NCBI GenBank assembly: GCA_031270425.1 | Contig: JAISXQ010000194.1 | Coordinates: forward strand, 1 to 6,035 | Source: Prevotellaceae bacterium | GTDB lineage: Bacteria > Bacteroidota > Bacteroidia > Bacteroidales > Paludibacteraceae | Reading direction: 5' to 3' | Length of the DNA stretch: 6,035 bases | The notes under the pieces: model-generated | What the model saw: the letters and a program-made list of their open reading frames with translations, nothing else | What the model was told of the DNA's origin: nothing | The model's database searches: none | Program-made: the position numbers and the translations under genes | Shown here: piece by piece, positions 4,998 to 6,035 of the stretch | How the letters are laid out: each line of letters opens with the position of its first letter | Position numbering within the stretch: the stretch's first letter is position 1

Positions 4998-6035
4998 ATG
5001 GCACCACGAAAACCTGTAAAAAAAGCATCCGGTACGGAATCCAGAGAGAAGCGCAGCATTGAGAAAAACGGCAGTTTCTTCGCGGATTTAAAGGGCTTTT
5101 TCGTAGATGAACGCACGCGTTTTATTACCGCCGTATTTCTGACTTTTGTTGCTGTTTATGTTACGTTTGCCTTTGTTTCCTACTTTTTTACCGGAGCCGC
5201 CGACCAAAGCAAACTCGATGTTCCGTTGAGGGAGTTGATAGGCGTCCGTTCCGGTATTCAGAACTGGACGTCCGTTGTTGGTGCGTATATTGCCGAGATG
5301 GTTATTAACGGCGGTTTTGGCTTAGCTTCTTTTGCTGCTTTGGCGTTTTTGTGTTTTTTACCGTTTTGTTTGTTGAAGAAAAATACCGTATCGTTTTGGA
5401 AGGTGTTTTTTCATTGTTGTTTTTGGCTGATATGGCTTTCGATTTTCCTGTCGTTTAGCACCTATCCCTTCCTGAAAGATAAACTTTTCTTTTCCTTGGG
5501 CGGGTCGCACGGTAATTTTGCCAGCGAATGGCTAAATTCTTACATCGGCATTCCGGGCAGCTTATTGCTTTTGCTGGGTACGCTCCTGTTTTACAGCATC
5601 ATTTCTTCCCGGAAAACGCTTCCCTTCCTTAAAAGTTTGTTTACCCGCCTTTTCCGCAAAAAGAAGAAACAGCCCTGTTCCGGCTTTCCTGCGGATGAAA
5701 AAGATGAGCCTTCGGTTGCCGTAGGAACGGAAATCGTACCCGAAGACTGGGTTGTAAAAGGCAGCGAAGAGGATGAGGAATTCCATGTTGTTTCCGCTTC
5801 GGGCAACGGTAACGTTCCTTTTGAAATAAATTCCGGCGAAAGGGATAAAAAAACGGAGGAAAAAGAGGCGGAAGAAAAGGAAGGGGAAGTCGAATTGCAA
5901 ATCCAATCCACGGAACACGACGACCCGCATTACAACCTGGAAAAGCTGGGACGTTACGACCCGACTTTGGACTTGTCGCATTATAAAGCGCCTACGCTCG
6001 ATTTGCTGAAAATATACGATTCCGCCAACGATACG
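4998..6035 (+). CDS. ftsK: DNA translocase FtsK, N-terminal part
   Basis: The first 346 codons of a gene that runs off the right edge; the frame is open throughout. A basic leader (MAPRKPVKK) is followed by about four membrane segments near residues 42-64, 104-126, 133-154 and 183-203, as in the FtsK membrane domain that sits at the division septum. A basic stop-transfer run (FRKKKKQ at 219-225) leads into an acidic, Glu/Lys-rich linker at about 231-315. Then comes the conserved block LGRYDPTLDLSHYKAPTLDLL at 317-337, which precedes the translocase motor in Bacteroidetes FtsK proteins. The motor ATPase and gamma domain lie outside the window. FtsK pumps chromosome ends across the septum and activates dimer resolution at dif. 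The ATG at 4998 has no Shine-Dalgarno but an A/T-rich leader, normal here. The Walker motifs are not visible, so the call rests on topology and the linker block. Confidence 0.9.
   Translation, partial: MAPRKPVKKASGTESREKRSIEKNGSFFADLKGFFVDERTRFITAVFLTFVAVYVTFAFVSYFFTGAADQSKLDVPLRELIGVRSGIQNWTSVVGAYIAEMVINGGFGLASFAALAFLCFLPFCLLKKNTVSFWKVFFHCCFWLIWLSIFLSFSTYPFLKDKLFFSLGGSHGNFASEWLNSYIGIPGSLLLLLGTLLFYSIISSRKTLPFLKSLFTRLFRKKKKQPCSGFPADEKDEPSVAVGTEIVPEDWVVKGSEEDEEFHVVSASGNGNVPFEINSGERDKKTEEKEAEEKEGEVELQIQSTEHDDPHYNLEKLGRYDPTLDLSHYKAPTLDLLKIYDSANDT

Noticed and set aside
5562..5981. Two open frames on the minus strand (5562-5981 and 5591-5911)
   Set aside because: They are antisense to the ftsK frame, which has clear membrane topology and a recognisable linker block. 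The Phe/Leu/Ser-rich translations are what antisense of Glu/Lys-rich coding DNA gives.

Overview
The window looks like a piece of chromosome from a Bacteroidetes bacterium, most likely order Bacteroidales. Four things support this: a DUF2723 (TMEM260-like) membrane protein, a FadL/OmpP1-type porin of the kind common in this phylum, an FtsK with the linker motif DPTLDLSHYKAPTLDLL, and a promoter of the TTTG-N20-TAnnTTTG class. Most starts lack a Shine-Dalgarno sequence and sit in A/T-rich leaders, which also fits the phylum.

Layout. Three genes lie on the minus strand on the left: the 5' part of a DUF2723 polytopic membrane protein (cut by the window's left edge), a complete FadL/OmpP1-family outer-membrane protein, and a complete secreted protein of unknown function with a Trp/Tyr/Gly-rich middle and a long Ser/Arg repeat tail. 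From about 3.75 kb the genes switch to the plus strand: prmA (ribosomal protein L11 methyltransferase), then the N-terminal 346 codons of ftsK, cut by the right edge. Two of the five genes (DUF2723 and ftsK) are open at a window edge and are easy to miss.

Intergenic regions. The 232-bp gap at 398-629 holds a strong minus-strand terminator (21-bp perfect stem) for the porin gene and a candidate promoter for the DUF2723 gene. The 94-bp gap at 2190-2283 holds four tandem heptamers and a 15-bp palindrome. The 150-bp divergent gap at 3745-3894 holds a near-consensus Bacteroidetes promoter for prmA and, facing the other way, an unusually strong Shine-Dalgarno sequence for the secreted-protein gene. 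The 266-bp gap at 4732-4997 holds a weak terminator-like hairpin, a candidate promoter element and a large imperfect inverted repeat built from degenerate 7-bp units.

How the genes work together. The secreted Ser/Arg-repeat protein and the porin are on the same strand with a short gap and no visible terminator between them, so they may be co-transcribed. Both are predicted to be exported and could act together at the cell surface (inference only). prmA and ftsK are ordinary housekeeping genes. I see no phage, CRISPR, toxin-antitoxin or defence system. The least understood content is the repeat-rich secreted protein and the 7-bp-period intergenic repeats.
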